DNA of 64,000 nucleotides from Sphingopyxis sp. JAI128 (GCF_014207235.1 NZ_JACHDA010000003.1:372001-436000), one strand, 5' to 3'. Shown: positions 28,193 through 37,077, counted from the stretch's first letter. Notes: generated by a model from the letters alone, not told the origin. Program-made: numbers and translations.

Positions 28193-28435
28193 TCAGCCGT
28201 CCCTCCCGTCCCGCCCCTCTTCCTCGCGCGCTTTCGCCGCGCCGACCTGGGCATAAAGCCCGCGAACCATCAGGTCGGTAAAGACGAGCATGACCCCGAT
28301 CATCCCGACGAGCAGCGCGACCACGGCCGCCGGAAACGGTCCGATATCGCCGATCGCGCCGCGCCGCATCAACACCGCCAGCAAAGCCGCGAGCGCCATC
28401 AGCGCATAGCCGGCGAAACGCGGGGCGCGGCTCAT
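28193..28435 (-). CDS. Small two-helix membrane protein, unknown
   Basis: An 80-aa protein with two hydrophobic helices (FAGYALMALAALLAVLM, AAVVALLVGMIGVMLVF) and a charged C-terminal tail rich in Glu, Arg and Gly. The start is the ATG at 28435; the upstream frame is arginine-rich and unlikely to be coding. No family is recognised. It lies just upstream of dxs and may be co-transcribed. Confidence 0.55.
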   Translation of the reverse strand: MSRAPRFAGYALMALAALLAVLMRRGAIGDIGPFPAAVVALLVGMIGVMLVFTDLMVRGLYAQVGAAKAREEEGRDGRDG

Positions 28436-28667
28436 GCCGCTGCTCGCTGCGGCGTCGCGGCCCGGACCATGTTCAGGCCGAAGACGGCCCGCACGGGGCA
28501 GCATCGTTCCAGCGGCACGGAACCAATAGCGAGGGCGCCGGGTATGGCATGGGATTGCTGGTGCATGAAAGGCACGATGATAGGAAAAGCGCCGTTCGGC
28601 AAGACGAAGCCTTTGCAATATCAGGGCGATCACCTACACCCCCGGGCACAGGGGGCAAGACCATAGG

Positions 28668-29702
28668 ATGCATATGTCCAATTTGATGCCGCTCTTCCGA
28701 CCGACTCTCCCGAAGCGTTCGATTCCCTTGTTCTTCCTGATCGCAGTGGCCGCCTTCACGGCAGCACCGGCGGCGGCCGAAGACGGTGCCTTGTCCTATG
28801 ACCTGCCCGAAGCGGGCGGCTTGGAATTGCCGGGCGCGCCCGAAGCGCCCGCGGCCGGATATATGCAGAGCGGCGACATCGACGACAATATCCTGCTTCC
28901 CGGTGCGCGAACCGACGACGACGACGACGAAAGCCGCAAATGGTCGCGCAACTATATCGCGGTTGCCGGCGGGATCCTCAGCGCCCCCGATTATAACGGC
29001 TCCGACGACCGCCGTATCCTGCCTGCCTTTTACCTGCGCGGCCGGTACGAGGGCTTTTCCTTTTCGACCCGTGGGACAAATTTCCAGGTTGACCTGATCC
29101 GCCATCGCCGCGGGCAAAAGATCGACTGGAAATTCGGCCCCATCGTCAGCCTGCGCGCCGACCGCACCGGCAGCGTCAAGGACCCGCGCGTCGACCTGTT
29201 GCCCGACCGCAAGATGGCGGTCGAAATGGGCGTGTTCACTGGCGTCACCAAGACCGGCGTCGTCACCAGCGCCTACGACCAGCTCGGCCTGCGCATCGTC
29301 GCGCTCAAGGATATTTCGGGCCGGCACGGCAGCTGGACCGCGTCGCCGACGATCGATTACGGCACCCCGCTCTCGAAACGTGCCTTCGTCGGCATTTCCG
29401 CGTCGTTCAACGTCTATGGCAAGGGTTTCGGCCGCTATTATTTCGACATCGACCCGCTGGGCAGCGCGGCGAGCGGCCTGCCCGTCTACAGCGGCGCGGG
29501 CCGGAAGGCGACGATCGGCAAATATACGCTCGGCATGGCGGGCGCCTATGCCTTGTCGGGCGACCTTCGCAAGGGCTTCGTCCTGCTCGGCGGCGCGCAA
29601 TATGGCCGCATGGGCGATCGCTACGCCGATTCGCCGATCGTGAAGGACGCGGGCAGCGCCGACCAGTGGCTGCTCGGCGCGGGCCTGGCGTATCAGTTCT
29701 GA
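28668..29702 (+). CDS. MipA/OmpV-family outer-membrane protein
   Basis: A 344-aa beta-barrel with an N-terminal signal peptide (IPLFFLIAVAAFTAAPAAA), an acidic segment (ARTDDDDDESRKW) and the MipA pattern YNGSDDRRILPAFYLRGRYEGFSF, GPIVSLRADR and a C-terminal aromatic LGAGLAYQF needed for BAM insertion. MipA was described as a scaffold for MltA and PBP1B; relatives serve in osmotic or antibiotic responses. Several in-frame ATGs start the signal region (28668, 28674), so the exact start is uncertain. Confidence 0.9.
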   Translation: MHMSNLMPLFRPTLPKRSIPLFFLIAVAAFTAAPAAAEDGALSYDLPEAGGLELPGAPEAPAAGYMQSGDIDDNILLPGARTDDDDDESRKWSRNYIAVAGGILSAPDYNGSDDRRILPAFYLRGRYEGFSFSTRGTNFQVDLIRHRRGQKIDWKFGPIVSLRADRTGSVKDPRVDLLPDRKMAVEMGVFTGVTKTGVVTSAYDQLGLRIVALKDISGRHGSWTASPTIDYGTPLSKRAFVGISASFNVYGKGFGRYYFDIDPLGSAASGLPVYSGAGRKATIGKYTLGMAGAYALSGDLRKGFVLLGGAQYGRMGDRYADSPIVKDAGSADQWLLGAGLAYQF

Positions 29703-29734
29703 CCGCTGGCGAGCGGTTGCGGTCCTTCATCCTC

Positions 29735-29806
29735 GTCACCCCGGACTTGATCCGGGGCCCATGACTTGGGTGCTGCGATGGATTCCGGATCAAGTCCGGG
29801 ATGACG
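29735..29806. repeat. Inverted repeat with CCGGACTTGATCCGG core
   Basis: The arm at 29740-29755 (CCCGGACTTGATCCGG) faces the arm at 29783-29800 (CCGGATCAAGTCCGGG) across about 28 bp. This is a very common dispersed palindrome of alphaproteobacterial intergenic DNA. No coding region overlaps it. Confidence 0.75.
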
Positions 29807-29847
29807 AATGTCTGGAATCCACTTCAAAACCGTCGCTCCCGCACCGC

Positions 29848-30738
29848 TCAAACCAGCCCCGCCGTCCGCATGCGGGCCTTCATCGCGGCGATCAACAGGC
29901 GCACCGCCGGCAGTGCCGCGCGCGAAGGTTCGAAGAGCAGATTGACCGGTAACGCGGGCGGCTGGTCGTCGGGCAGCAACGATATCAGGCGCCCGGCGTC
30001 GATCGCCGCGCTCAGCTGATAGCTTAACAGATTGGCGATCCCCAGCCCCGCCTCGGCCGCCGCCAGGATGCCGTCGACCGTGTTGAGCACCAGCCGCGGG
30101 CGCGGCTCGACGCGCCAGCGCTGCGTCGCGAATTGCCATTCGCCCGCTGCGCGCGGCCCCATCGCCGCGATCAGATCGTGCCCCGAAAGATCGGCGACCG
30201 ACGCCGGCGCGCCGCGCCGCGCCAGATAGGCGGGGCTTGCGACGAGCATCTGGCGCACCCAGCCAATGCGTACCGCCTTCAGGCTTGTCGCGGCCAGCGG
30301 ACCGATCCGCACCGCGACGTCGATCCCCTCTTCCACGATGCGGACGTTGCGGTCGATCAGCATCATTCGCACCATCAGCTCGCGATGCTGGCCGATCAAC
30401 TCGCCGACCACGGGCAGCACATGCAGCCGGCCGAACATGACCGGTGCGGTCAGGTGCAATTGCCCGCGTGGTTCGGCCTCCGCCCCGCGCAACTCGCGCT
30501 CGGCGCCCGCCAGGTCCGCCAGGATGCGCCGCGCCTGGCCGAGGAAAACCGTCCCCGCGTCGGTCAGCGCCACCGCACGCGTCGAGCGATGAAAAAGCGC
30601 AGCGCCGAGCCGCGCTTCAAGGGCCGCGATCCCGCGCGTCACCGCGGGCGGCGAACTGCCGAGCTTGCGCGCCGCCGCGGCAAAGCCGCCTTCGTTCGCG
30701 ACCGCGACGAACATTTCGAGCGTGAGCAATCGGTCCAC
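29848..30738 (-). CDS. LysR-family transcriptional regulator
   Basis: A 296-aa LTTR with an N-terminal winged helix (LTLEMFVAVANEGGFAAAARKL, SPPAVTRGIAALEARLGAALF) and a periplasmic-binding-protein-like effector domain. Start is GTG at 30738; the longer frame upstream reads through an AT-rich promoter. A T-N11-A LTTR box lies just upstream. It is divergent from a four-gene operon of PNPOx-like, GST, tautomerase and YdcZ proteins, which is its most likely target. The inducer is unknown. Confidence 0.9.
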   Translation of the reverse strand: MDRLLTLEMFVAVANEGGFAAAARKLGSSPPAVTRGIAALEARLGAALFHRSTRAVALTDAGTVFLGQARRILADLAGAERELRGAEAEPRGQLHLTAPVMFGRLHVLPVVGELIGQHRELMVRMMLIDRNVRIVEEGIDVAVRIGPLAATSLKAVRIGWVRQMLVASPAYLARRGAPASVADLSGHDLIAAMGPRAAGEWQFATQRWRVEPRPRLVLNTVDGILAAAEAGLGIANLLSYQLSAAIDAGRLISLLPDDQPPALPVNLLFEPSRAALPAVRLLIAAMKARMRTAGLV

Positions 30739-30742
30739 GATT

Positions 30743-30759
30743 ATTCCATTTTCCGGAAT
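30743..30759. promoter_or_regulatory. LysR-type box ATTCC-N7-GGAAT
   Basis: A perfect 5-7-5 inverted repeat containing T-N11-A, the LTTR recognition pattern, five bases upstream of the GTG start of the LysR gene and about 125 bp from the divergent operon. It is well placed for autorepression. Confidence 0.55.
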
Positions 30760-30884
30760 TAACTTGTTCGATTTTCCCTCATTATCGCCATGCGAGCAAC
30801 ACATTATCTCTCCCAAGGCGAACGAAGGACACGCCCCCCTCTCCCACCGCCTTCGTTCGCTCCTTGACGAAAAGGTCCGGCACG

Positions 30885-31511
30885 ATGGCGCAAAATTACC
30901 GGCATACGATGTTCGACGATGCGGTGAAGGCCGAGCAGGAGCGCCACGGATCGCGCGCTTCCTACGTCAAAATGGATGCGGGCGCCGACGGGACCCCCGA
31001 CGTGCTGACGCAAAAGGAAATCGCCTTCATCGAGGCGCGCGACAGCTTTTATATGGCGAGCGTCAATAGCGAAGGCTGGCCCTATATGCAGCATCGCGGC
31101 GGCCCCGCAGGGTTCCTGCGCCATATCGCCGGCAATCGCATCGGTTTCGCCGACTATCGCGGCAACAAGCAATATATCAGCACCGCGAACCTCAAGGGAA
31201 ACGCCCGCGTTTCGCTCTTCCTGATGGATTATCCGAACAGGGACCGGCTCAAACTCGTCGGCCATGCGGTAAGCGTCGAACTCGCCGACGATCCCGCCGC
31301 GGTTACCGGGCTGATGTCCGAAGGCTATCGCGCGACGCCCGAGCGCGCCTTTTTCATCGACGTGATCGGCTGGGAATGGAATTGCTCGCAGCATATCACC
31401 CCGCGCTTCACCGAGGCCGAAATTTCCGCCGCGATCAGGCCGATGGCGGCCGAACTCAACCAGCTGCGCGCCGAGCTGGCCGCCCTGCGCGCCAACCCCG
31501 AGGGAGATTGA
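30885..31511 (+). CDS. Pyridoxamine-5'-phosphate-oxidase-family FMN-binding protein
   Basis: A 208-aa split-barrel flavoprotein of the PNPOx-like group. Core signatures: FIEARDSFYMASVNSEGWPYMQHRGGP, then YISTANLKGNARVSLFLMDYP, and a C-terminal coiled segment (RPMAAELNQLRAELAAL). True PdxH motifs are not seen, so vitamin B6 synthesis is unlikely; a flavin- or F420-type reductase or a haem-related role is possible. Start at ATG 30885 with AAAGG upstream. It is the first gene of a four-gene operon under the LysR gene. Confidence 0.82.
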   Translation: MAQNYRHTMFDDAVKAEQERHGSRASYVKMDAGADGTPDVLTQKEIAFIEARDSFYMASVNSEGWPYMQHRGGPAGFLRHIAGNRIGFADYRGNKQYISTANLKGNARVSLFLMDYPNRDRLKLVGHAVSVELADDPAAVTGLMSEGYRATPERAFFIDVIGWEWNCSQHITPRFTEAEISAAIRPMAAELNQLRAELAALRANPEGD

Positions 31512-31513
31512 AG

Positions 31514-32122
31514 ATGATTCGCCTCTACGCATCCGAAATGTCGGGCAATGCGCACAAGGTCCGGATGGCGCTCGCCTTCCTCGGCCTCGAATGGGATGAA
31601 CAGGCGACCGATGCCGCCGCGCGCAGCACCGACGCCTTCCTCGCGCTCAACCCGATGGGACAGATCCCTGTCTATGCCGAAGGCGATTTCACATTGCGCG
31701 ACAGCCAGGCCATCCTCGCCTATCTCGCTGCGCGGCACCGGCCCGGCGACTGGGACGGGCACACGCCCGAAGAACGCGGCGCGATCACGGTCTGGCTGTC
31801 GCACGCGGCGAACGAGATTTTCAACGGCCCCGCGCTGCTCCGCGCCGAACGCCTGTTCGGCTGGTCGGTCGATACCGCGCGTGCGGCCGCCGTCGCGGAC
31901 CGCATCCTGCCCGTGGTCGAGGCGCATCTGGCGGGGGCCGACTGGCTCGTCGGCAACCGGCCGACCATCGCCGACCTCGCCGCAAGTCCCTACCTCGCGC
32001 TCGCGCCCGACGGCGGGATCGATCTCGAGCAATGGCCCGCGATCGGCGCCTGGACACGCCGGATCGCCGCGCTGCCCAATTTTCCCGCCATGCCAGGCTG
32101 GCCAGCCGAAGGAGGTGCATGA
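31514..32122 (+). CDS. Glutathione S-transferase
   Basis: A 202-aa GST with an N-terminal thioredoxin fold (RLYASEMSGNAHKVRMAL, cis-Pro in QIPVYAEGDFTLRDSQAIL) and a helical C-domain (TIADLAASPYLAL). The active residue is probably the Ser/Asn near the N-terminus, as in many bacterial Beta/Nu-like forms. AGGGAG lies 8 bases before the ATG. It sits 2 bp after the PNPOx-like gene and its stop overlaps the tautomerase start, so it belongs to this operon. Confidence 0.88.
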   Translation: MIRLYASEMSGNAHKVRMALAFLGLEWDEQATDAAARSTDAFLALNPMGQIPVYAEGDFTLRDSQAILAYLAARHRPGDWDGHTPEERGAITVWLSHAANEIFNGPALLRAERLFGWSVDTARAAAVADRILPVVEAHLAGADWLVGNRPTIADLAASPYLALAPDGGIDLEQWPAIGAWTRRIAALPNFPAMPGWPAEGGA

Positions 32123-32349
32123 TGCCTTACGTCAATATCCGCATTACCCGCGAAGGCGCGACGCCTGAGCAAAAGGCCGAGTTGATCGCCGGCGTCACCG
32201 ACCTGCTTCGGCGCGTGCTCGACAAGAACCCGGCGACCACCGTGGTCAATATCGACGAGGTCGATTTCGAAAATTGGGGGATCGGCGGGCTGCCCGTTCT
32301 CGACTATCGCGCGGTGCAGACATCCCAATCGAAAGCGCAAAAGCCATGA
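32122..32349 (+). CDS. 4-oxalocrotonate tautomerase-family enzyme
   Basis: A 75-aa tautomerase. Two ATGs stand in tandem (32119 and 32122). The second is chosen because removal of its Met exposes Pro-1 (PYVNIRITREG), the catalytic base of the family, and because it gives better spacing to GGAGG at 32111. Starting at the first ATG would leave a Met ahead of the Pro and block catalysis unless both were removed. Overlaps the GST stop and the next gene. Confidence 0.85.
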   Translation: MPYVNIRITREGATPEQKAELIAGVTDLLRRVLDKNPATTVVNIDEVDFENWGIGGLPVLDYRAVQTSQSKAQKP

Positions 32350-32804
32350 CCGCGAACAACGCCGCCCCCGCCTTCGCCACGATCATGTTCCTGACCGGGG
32401 TCGGGATCCCGATCCTCGCCGCCCTGAACGGCGGGCTCGGCGCGCGGCTCGGCGCCCCGATGGCCGCCTCGATGATCCTCTTTGGCCTTGCCTTCCTGAT
32501 CGCGGCGGCCGGCGCGCTGCTCACCGGATCGGTCGGCCAGGTTCGCTTTACCCCCGACATCCCCGCCCATTTCTATTTCGGCGGGCTGTTCGTCGCCTTT
32601 TACGTCATCGCCGTGACGTTCATCGCGCCCAAATTCGGCGTCGGCAATGCGATCTTCTTCGTCCTCGCCGGCCAGCTGGTCAGCGCGGCGACGATCGACC
32701 ATTTCGGGCTGTTCGGCGCTCTGCGCTCGGCGATCGACCTGAAGCGCGTCGCCGGGATCGCGCTGATGATCGCCGGCGTCTACCTGGCGCGGCGCACGGG
32801 CTGA
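32346..32804 (+). CDS. YdcZ/DUF606 (DMT-superfamily) membrane protein
   Basis: A 152-aa five-helix membrane protein typical of the DUF606 half-transporters (FLTGVGIPILAALNGGLGARLG, FYFGGLFVAFYVIAVTFIAPKFGVGNAI, HFGLFG). The family is related to drug/metabolite transporters and probably works as a dimer. Start overlaps the tautomerase stop (ATGA). It is last in the operon; its substrate may be the product of the upstream enzymes, which is inference. Confidence 0.85.
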   Translation: MTANNAAPAFATIMFLTGVGIPILAALNGGLGARLGAPMAASMILFGLAFLIAAAGALLTGSVGQVRFTPDIPAHFYFGGLFVAFYVIAVTFIAPKFGVGNAIFFVLAGQLVSAATIDHFGLFGALRSAIDLKRVAGIALMIAGVYLARRTG

Positions 32805-32904
32805 GGGCGGAATCGGGGCCGCGGTGGAGCGCGGATCAAGGCCGGGCTGACAAAGGGAAAGGAAGAAAGGGCAGCTTGCCGGCCCGAAGCAGGAGGAACA
32901 CCCC

Positions 32905-35001
32905 TTAAAGCCGTTCGGCCTGCACCACCGTGTCCGACGCGCGCAGCGCCGATAATATGCGCATCACATGCTGAACGTCGCGCACCTCGACGACAACGTC
33001 ATAGGTGTGAAACCCCCCTTCGCGGTTCGACAGCCGCAAATTGGTGATATTCGCCGAATTCGCCGCGAGGATGCCCGACATTTCGGCGAGCGTGCCGGGT
33101 TCGTTCAGGATCACGATGCACAGCCGCGCGTTGCCGCCTTCGCTATCCTCCTGCCAGCGCAGGTCGATCCAGTCGGCGTCGATCCCGTCGGCGAGCCGGG
33201 GACAGTCGATGACATGCACCTCGATCCCCTCGTCCGGGCGCGACAGGCCGACGATGCGGTCGCCCGGCACCGGATGGCAACAATCGGCAAGCTGGTAGGC
33301 GACGCCGGGGGTGAGGCCCGCGATGGACACCGCCGCACCCTGTACGAGCTTGCCGGGCTTGGTTTTCATTTCGGCGGTAATTCCGGGGACGAGCGCCTCG
33401 AGGACCGCATTGTCATTGAGCCGCTGCTTGGCGATCGCGACGTAAAGCGCCGTATCGTCGTCGAGCTTCAGGCGTTCGCGCGCCGCGGCGCGCGCTTTGT
33501 CGCCGACCTTGTTCGGCAGCCGCGCGACCATTTCGTCATACATCTTGCGGCCGAGCGCGGCGAGTTCGACCTTTTCCTTCGAGCGCACATGCCGCCGGAT
33601 CGCCGCGCGCGCCTTGCCGGTCACCGAAAAGCCGAGCCATGCGGGCTGCGGCGTCTGTTTGTCGGAGGACAGGATTTCGACCGTGTCGCCATTGCTCAGC
33701 TGGGTGCGCAGCGGCACGAGCCGCCCATTGACCTTGGCGCCGACCGTCCGGTCGCCGAGCCCCGTGTGGACGGCATAGGCAAAATCGACCGGCGTCGCGC
33801 CCTTTGGCAGCTGGTGCAGACTGCCCTTCGGCGTGAAGGCGAAGATGCGGTCCTGATACATTGCGATGCGCGTATTCTCGAGAAACTCCTCGGGATCGTG
33901 CGTCTGTTCGAGGATTTCGATGAGGTCGCGGATCCAGCCTGCCTGACCGTCGGGCGCCGAGCCGCCCTGCTTGTACGCCCAATGCGCGGCGAGTCCGAAT
34001 TCGGACTGCTGGTGCATGCCAAGGCTGCGGATCTGGATTTCGATCCGCATATTCTGTTGATGCATGATCGTCGTGTGCAGCGATTTATAGCCGTTGCGCT
34101 TGGGGGTGGAGATATAATCCTTGAACCGGCCGGGGACCATTTTCCATTTGCGATGGATCAGCCCCAGCGCGGCATAGCAATCGGCGTCGGTCGGCGTGAC
34201 GATGCGGAACGCAATGATGTCGGTCACCTGCTCGAAGCTGACGTGGCGTTCCTGCATCTTGCGCCAGATCGAATAGGGATGTTTTTCGCGCCCCGACACC
34301 TCGGCGTCGATCCCGTTCTTGCCAAGCAAATCCTTGAATTCGCGGCTGATCGCGGTGACCTGGTCCTTGCCGCCCGCGGTCAGCTTCGCAAGCCGGCCGG
34401 TGATCGTCGCATAGGCTTCGGGTTCGAGTTCGCTGAACGCGAGCAGCTGCATCTCGCGCATATATTCATACATGCCGATCCGCTCGGCCAGCGGGGCGTA
34501 GATATCCATCGTCTCCTTGGCGATGCGCCGCCTTTTGTCGGGATTCTTGATGAAATGCAGCGTCCGCATATTGTGCAGCCGGTCGGCGAGCTTGACGAGC
34601 AGCACGCGGATGTCGTCCGACATGGCGAGCAGGAATTTGCGCAGATTTTCCGCGGCGCGCTCATTCTCGGTCTGCGCCTCGATCTTGCTGAGCTTGGTCA
34701 CGCCGTCGACGAGCCGCCCGACGTCGCTGCCGAACAGGCGCTCGATCTCTTCGGGAGTGGTCAGCGTATCCTCTAGCGTGTCGTGGAGCAGCGCGGTGAC
34801 GATCGTCTCGCTGTCGAGGTGGAGATCGGTCAGGATTCCCGCGACCTCGACCGGATGGCTGAAATAGGGGTCGCCCGACGCGCGTTTCTGGCTGCCATGC
34901 TTTTGCACGGTAAAGACATAGGCGCGGTTGAGCAGCGCCTCGTCGACGTCGGGATCATAAGCGCGCACGCGCTCGACAAGTTCATACTGACGCAACATCA
35001 T
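32905..35001 (-). CDS. rsh: Bifunctional (p)ppGpp synthetase/hydrolase, Rsh
   Basis: A 698-aa RelA/SpoT homologue controlling the stringent response. The N-terminal HD hydrolase has YFSHPVEVAGIL and HDTLEDT. The synthetase domain has GRFKDYISTPKRNGYKSLHT near residue 290; the RFKD form of the RxKD motif is the one linked with bifunctional enzymes rather than RelA-only ones. A TGS domain (FAFTPKGSLHQLPKG) and a C-terminal ACT domain follow. Normally the only long RSH in alphaproteobacteria. ATGs at 35001 and 34998 are both possible starts. Confidence 0.96.
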   Translation of the reverse strand: MMLRQYELVERVRAYDPDVDEALLNRAYVFTVQKHGSQKRASGDPYFSHPVEVAGILTDLHLDSETIVTALLHDTLEDTLTTPEEIERLFGSDVGRLVDGVTKLSKIEAQTENERAAENLRKFLLAMSDDIRVLLVKLADRLHNMRTLHFIKNPDKRRRIAKETMDIYAPLAERIGMYEYMREMQLLAFSELEPEAYATITGRLAKLTAGGKDQVTAISREFKDLLGKNGIDAEVSGREKHPYSIWRKMQERHVSFEQVTDIIAFRIVTPTDADCYAALGLIHRKWKMVPGRFKDYISTPKRNGYKSLHTTIMHQQNMRIEIQIRSLGMHQQSEFGLAAHWAYKQGGSAPDGQAGWIRDLIEILEQTHDPEEFLENTRIAMYQDRIFAFTPKGSLHQLPKGATPVDFAYAVHTGLGDRTVGAKVNGRLVPLRTQLSNGDTVEILSSDKQTPQPAWLGFSVTGKARAAIRRHVRSKEKVELAALGRKMYDEMVARLPNKVGDKARAAARERLKLDDDTALYVAIAKQRLNDNAVLEALVPGITAEMKTKPGKLVQGAAVSIAGLTPGVAYQLADCCHPVPGDRIVGLSRPDEGIEVHVIDCPRLADGIDADWIDLRWQEDSEGGNARLCIVILNEPGTLAEMSGILAANSANITNLRLSNREGGFHTYDVVVEVRDVQHVMRILSALRASDTVVQAERL

Positions 35002-35125
35002 CCCCAATGTCGTTCATGTTGCCTATATTGCAATGCGAAATTTGATTGCGCCCGACACCGATATGTTGGCAACTTTGGTAAAGCCGATTGGAAGCATCGG
35101 TCGCCGCGGTTAGGACTGCCGGTCG

Positions 35126-36010
35126 ATGGGGACCGAAGCTCTCGATTCGACAGCGCCGCCGCGGGTGTCGATGGTGATGCCCGTGCATAATGGCGCGCGC
35201 TGGCTGGACGACGCCATCGATTCGATCCTGGCGCAGGATTTCACCGATTTCGAACTGATCCTTGTCGACGATGCTTCGCGCGATGCGTCGCCTGCGATCA
35301 TGGCAAAGGCGGCAGCGCGCGACCCGCGGGTGCGATTGCTGCGGCTCGCCACCAACGTCGGTCTTCCCGCCGCGCTCAACCATGGCTTTGCCGCGGCGCG
35401 GGGTAGCCTGCATAGTTGGACATCGGACGATAATCTGCTGCGGCCGCCGATGTTGACGCGCCTCGTCGCCACGCTCGACGCGCACCCCGAGGCCCAGATC
35501 GTCCACGCCGATTTCACGCTGATCGACGACGAAGGCGTCGAACTCGGCCGATCGCGCATCGGACCCGTCGAACGGCTGCTCTATGGCAATAATATCGGCG
35601 CCTGCTTCCTGTACCGTGCAAGCGTGACCGAGGCGCTCGGCGGCTATGACGCGCAATTGTTCGGGGTCGAGGATTATGACTTCTGGCTTCGCGCCGCGCA
35701 GCGTTTCAAATTCGTCACGCTGCACGAAGATCTTTACCTCTATCGCAAACATGGCGGCAGCCTGACAAGCCAACGCGCCGAGCAGATCCAGGCGCTGACC
35801 GCCGAAATCGTCGAGCGTGCCCTGCCCGATACCCTGCCCGCACGCAGCCGCAGCGAAATCCTGCTGGGCCTCGCGCTGCGCAGCAGCCGGCGGTGGCGTG
35901 TGGATCTCGTGCGACGCGCCCTCCGCGCCGACGCGCGCTACGTCGCGGCGCAATTGCCCGCGCTCGCCCGCTGGACGCTGGTCGTTTTCCGCAATCGCCT
36001 CACCGCCTGA
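35126..36010 (+). CDS. Family 2 glycosyltransferase
   Basis: A 294-aa GT-A fold glycosyltransferase: SMVMPVHNGARWLDDAIDSI, LVDDASRDAS, and a DXD-like SDDN in HSWTSDDNLLRPP for metal-sugar nucleotide binding. GVEDYDFWLRAA is the acceptor/base region. A helical C-terminal extension (about 210-294) ends with a hydrophobic stretch and may contact the membrane. The sugar and acceptor are unknown. It is divergent from rsh and has no glycan cluster around it. Confidence 0.87.
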   Translation: MGTEALDSTAPPRVSMVMPVHNGARWLDDAIDSILAQDFTDFELILVDDASRDASPAIMAKAAARDPRVRLLRLATNVGLPAALNHGFAAARGSLHSWTSDDNLLRPPMLTRLVATLDAHPEAQIVHADFTLIDDEGVELGRSRIGPVERLLYGNNIGACFLYRASVTEALGGYDAQLFGVEDYDFWLRAAQRFKFVTLHEDLYLYRKHGGSLTSQRAEQIQALTAEIVERALPDTLPARSRSEILLGLALRSSRRWRVDLVRRALRADARYVAAQLPALARWTLVVFRNRLTA

Positions 36011-36091
36011 ACCTGCCGCATCGACGGGCCGCCGCATCCGAAAATGCGGCGGCCGCCGTTCGTCATTGACCGGACGGGTCGACCGGCCCGG

Positions 36092-36430
36092 TTATTTCAC
36101 GGCAGCGTTGCAGCGCGCAAGGGCATCGGCATCCAGCGTCTTTTCGCCCGCGGCGAAGCTCACGACCGGTCCGGCCGCCTTGGCGAGCGACGAACACATG
36201 ACGAGCGGACGGCTTGTACCCTGCCGGGCGACGCATTCCGCGCCCTCGCACGCCCAGACGACGTCGCGCGCGACAAAGCGCACGTCCTGAGCCGGACCGG
36301 CGAGTTCGGCGCGATAATAGCTGCCGCCCGGCGCCGCCGCGGCGGCCACCCCGAATGCGAGGCTGCCGACCGTCAGGGCGCCGGCGAACGACAGCGAACG
36401 GATGCGGGGAGAAAGTTCAATTGCGGCCAT
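36092..36430 (-). CDS. CC_3452-family small secreted protein
   Basis: A 112-aa protein with a signal peptide (FAGALTVGSLAFGVAAAAA) and two cysteine pairs (WACEGAECVAR, MCSS...ARCNA) likely forming disulfides. The block YYRAELAGPAQDVRFVARDVVWAC fits the alphaproteobacterial CC_3452 family as I recall it. Function unknown. GGAGCTCC precedes the ATG. It is divergent from the HxlR regulator. Confidence 0.7.
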   Translation of the reverse strand: MAAIELSPRIRSLSFAGALTVGSLAFGVAAAAAPGGSYYRAELAGPAQDVRFVARDVVWACEGAECVARQGTSRPLVMCSSLAKAAGPVVSFAAGEKTLDADALARCNAAVK

Positions 36431-36486
36431 CTGGAGCTCCTGTTTTCATGCACCCGGAGGGATGCCCATCGCGGCCTAGCGTTTGG

Positions 36487-36501
36487 GTTGCGAAATGCAA
36501 C
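36487..36501. promoter_or_regulatory. Palindrome GTTGC-N5-GCAAC
   Basis: A perfect 5-5-5 inverted repeat between the divergent CC_3452-family and HxlR genes, 55 bp upstream of the latter. A candidate operator for the HxlR protein; inferred from position. Confidence 0.4.
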
Positions 36502-36555
36502 GGAGGTCCTATATTTTTTTGGCGCGCAGGACGATTTTACGTTAGGGCATGGGTC

Positions 36556-37077
36556 ATGGGAAAATTACGCGAAGTCTTGAACGACATGAACGGGGGCAAT
36601 TGCGCCCTGCCGCTGGCGCTGGAAGCGATGGGGGAGCGATGGTCGTTCATGATCCTGCGCGCGGCCTTTAACGGCGTTCATCATTTCGAGGAATTCCAGC
36701 AGGAACTGAACATCGCGCGCAACATCCTGTCGAACCGGCTGTCGCGGCTGGTCGATCATGGCATCATGGCGCGCGAAGTGATGGCGGAGGACCGGCGCAA
36801 GGTTCGCTACCAGCTCACCGAAAAGGGGATCGAACTGCTCCCCGCGATGATCGCGCTGCGCCAATGGGGTGAAAAATGGGGCGCCGGCGTCCCATCGACC
36901 CCGGTGTTGGTGGATGCCCGCGACGAACAGCCGATCGGCCCCGTCACCCTGACCGCACACGATGGCCGGGTGATCGGTTACAAGGAATTGCTGTGGAAGC
37001 ATCGCGCCGAGTTGCAGCCGCTCGGCCAGGCGCGGATACGCAGCGATGGTGCGATGGCACCGGTCGCGGCGGAATGA
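36556..37077 (+). CDS. HxlR-family transcriptional regulator
   Basis: A 173-aa HxlR/DUF24 winged-helix protein: CALPLALEAMGERWSFMILRAAFNGVHHFEEF, then NIARNILSNRLSRLVDHGIM (recognition helix). A C-terminal extension of about 60 residues (TPVLVDARDEQPIGPVTLTAHDG) makes it longer than the usual 110-130 aa and may be a ligand or redox module. A lone Cys in GNCALPL sits where some HxlR proteins sense electrophiles. The histidine-kinase gene starts 55 bp downstream on the same strand. Confidence 0.88.
   Translation: MGKLREVLNDMNGGNCALPLALEAMGERWSFMILRAAFNGVHHFEEFQQELNIARNILSNRLSRLVDHGIMAREVMAEDRRKVRYQLTEKGIELLPAMIALRQWGEKWGAGVPSTPVLVDARDEQPIGPVTLTAHDGRVIGYKELLWKHRAELQPLGQARIRSDGAMAPVAAE

Noticed and set aside
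26195-28666. An 823-codon open frame antisense to dxs
   Set aside because: Composition is Arg/His/Asp-rich with no domain; it is the mirror of the high-GC third codon position of dxs.
32968-34776. A 602-codon plus-strand frame opposite rsh
   Set aside because: Antisense shadow of rsh without start signal or domain.
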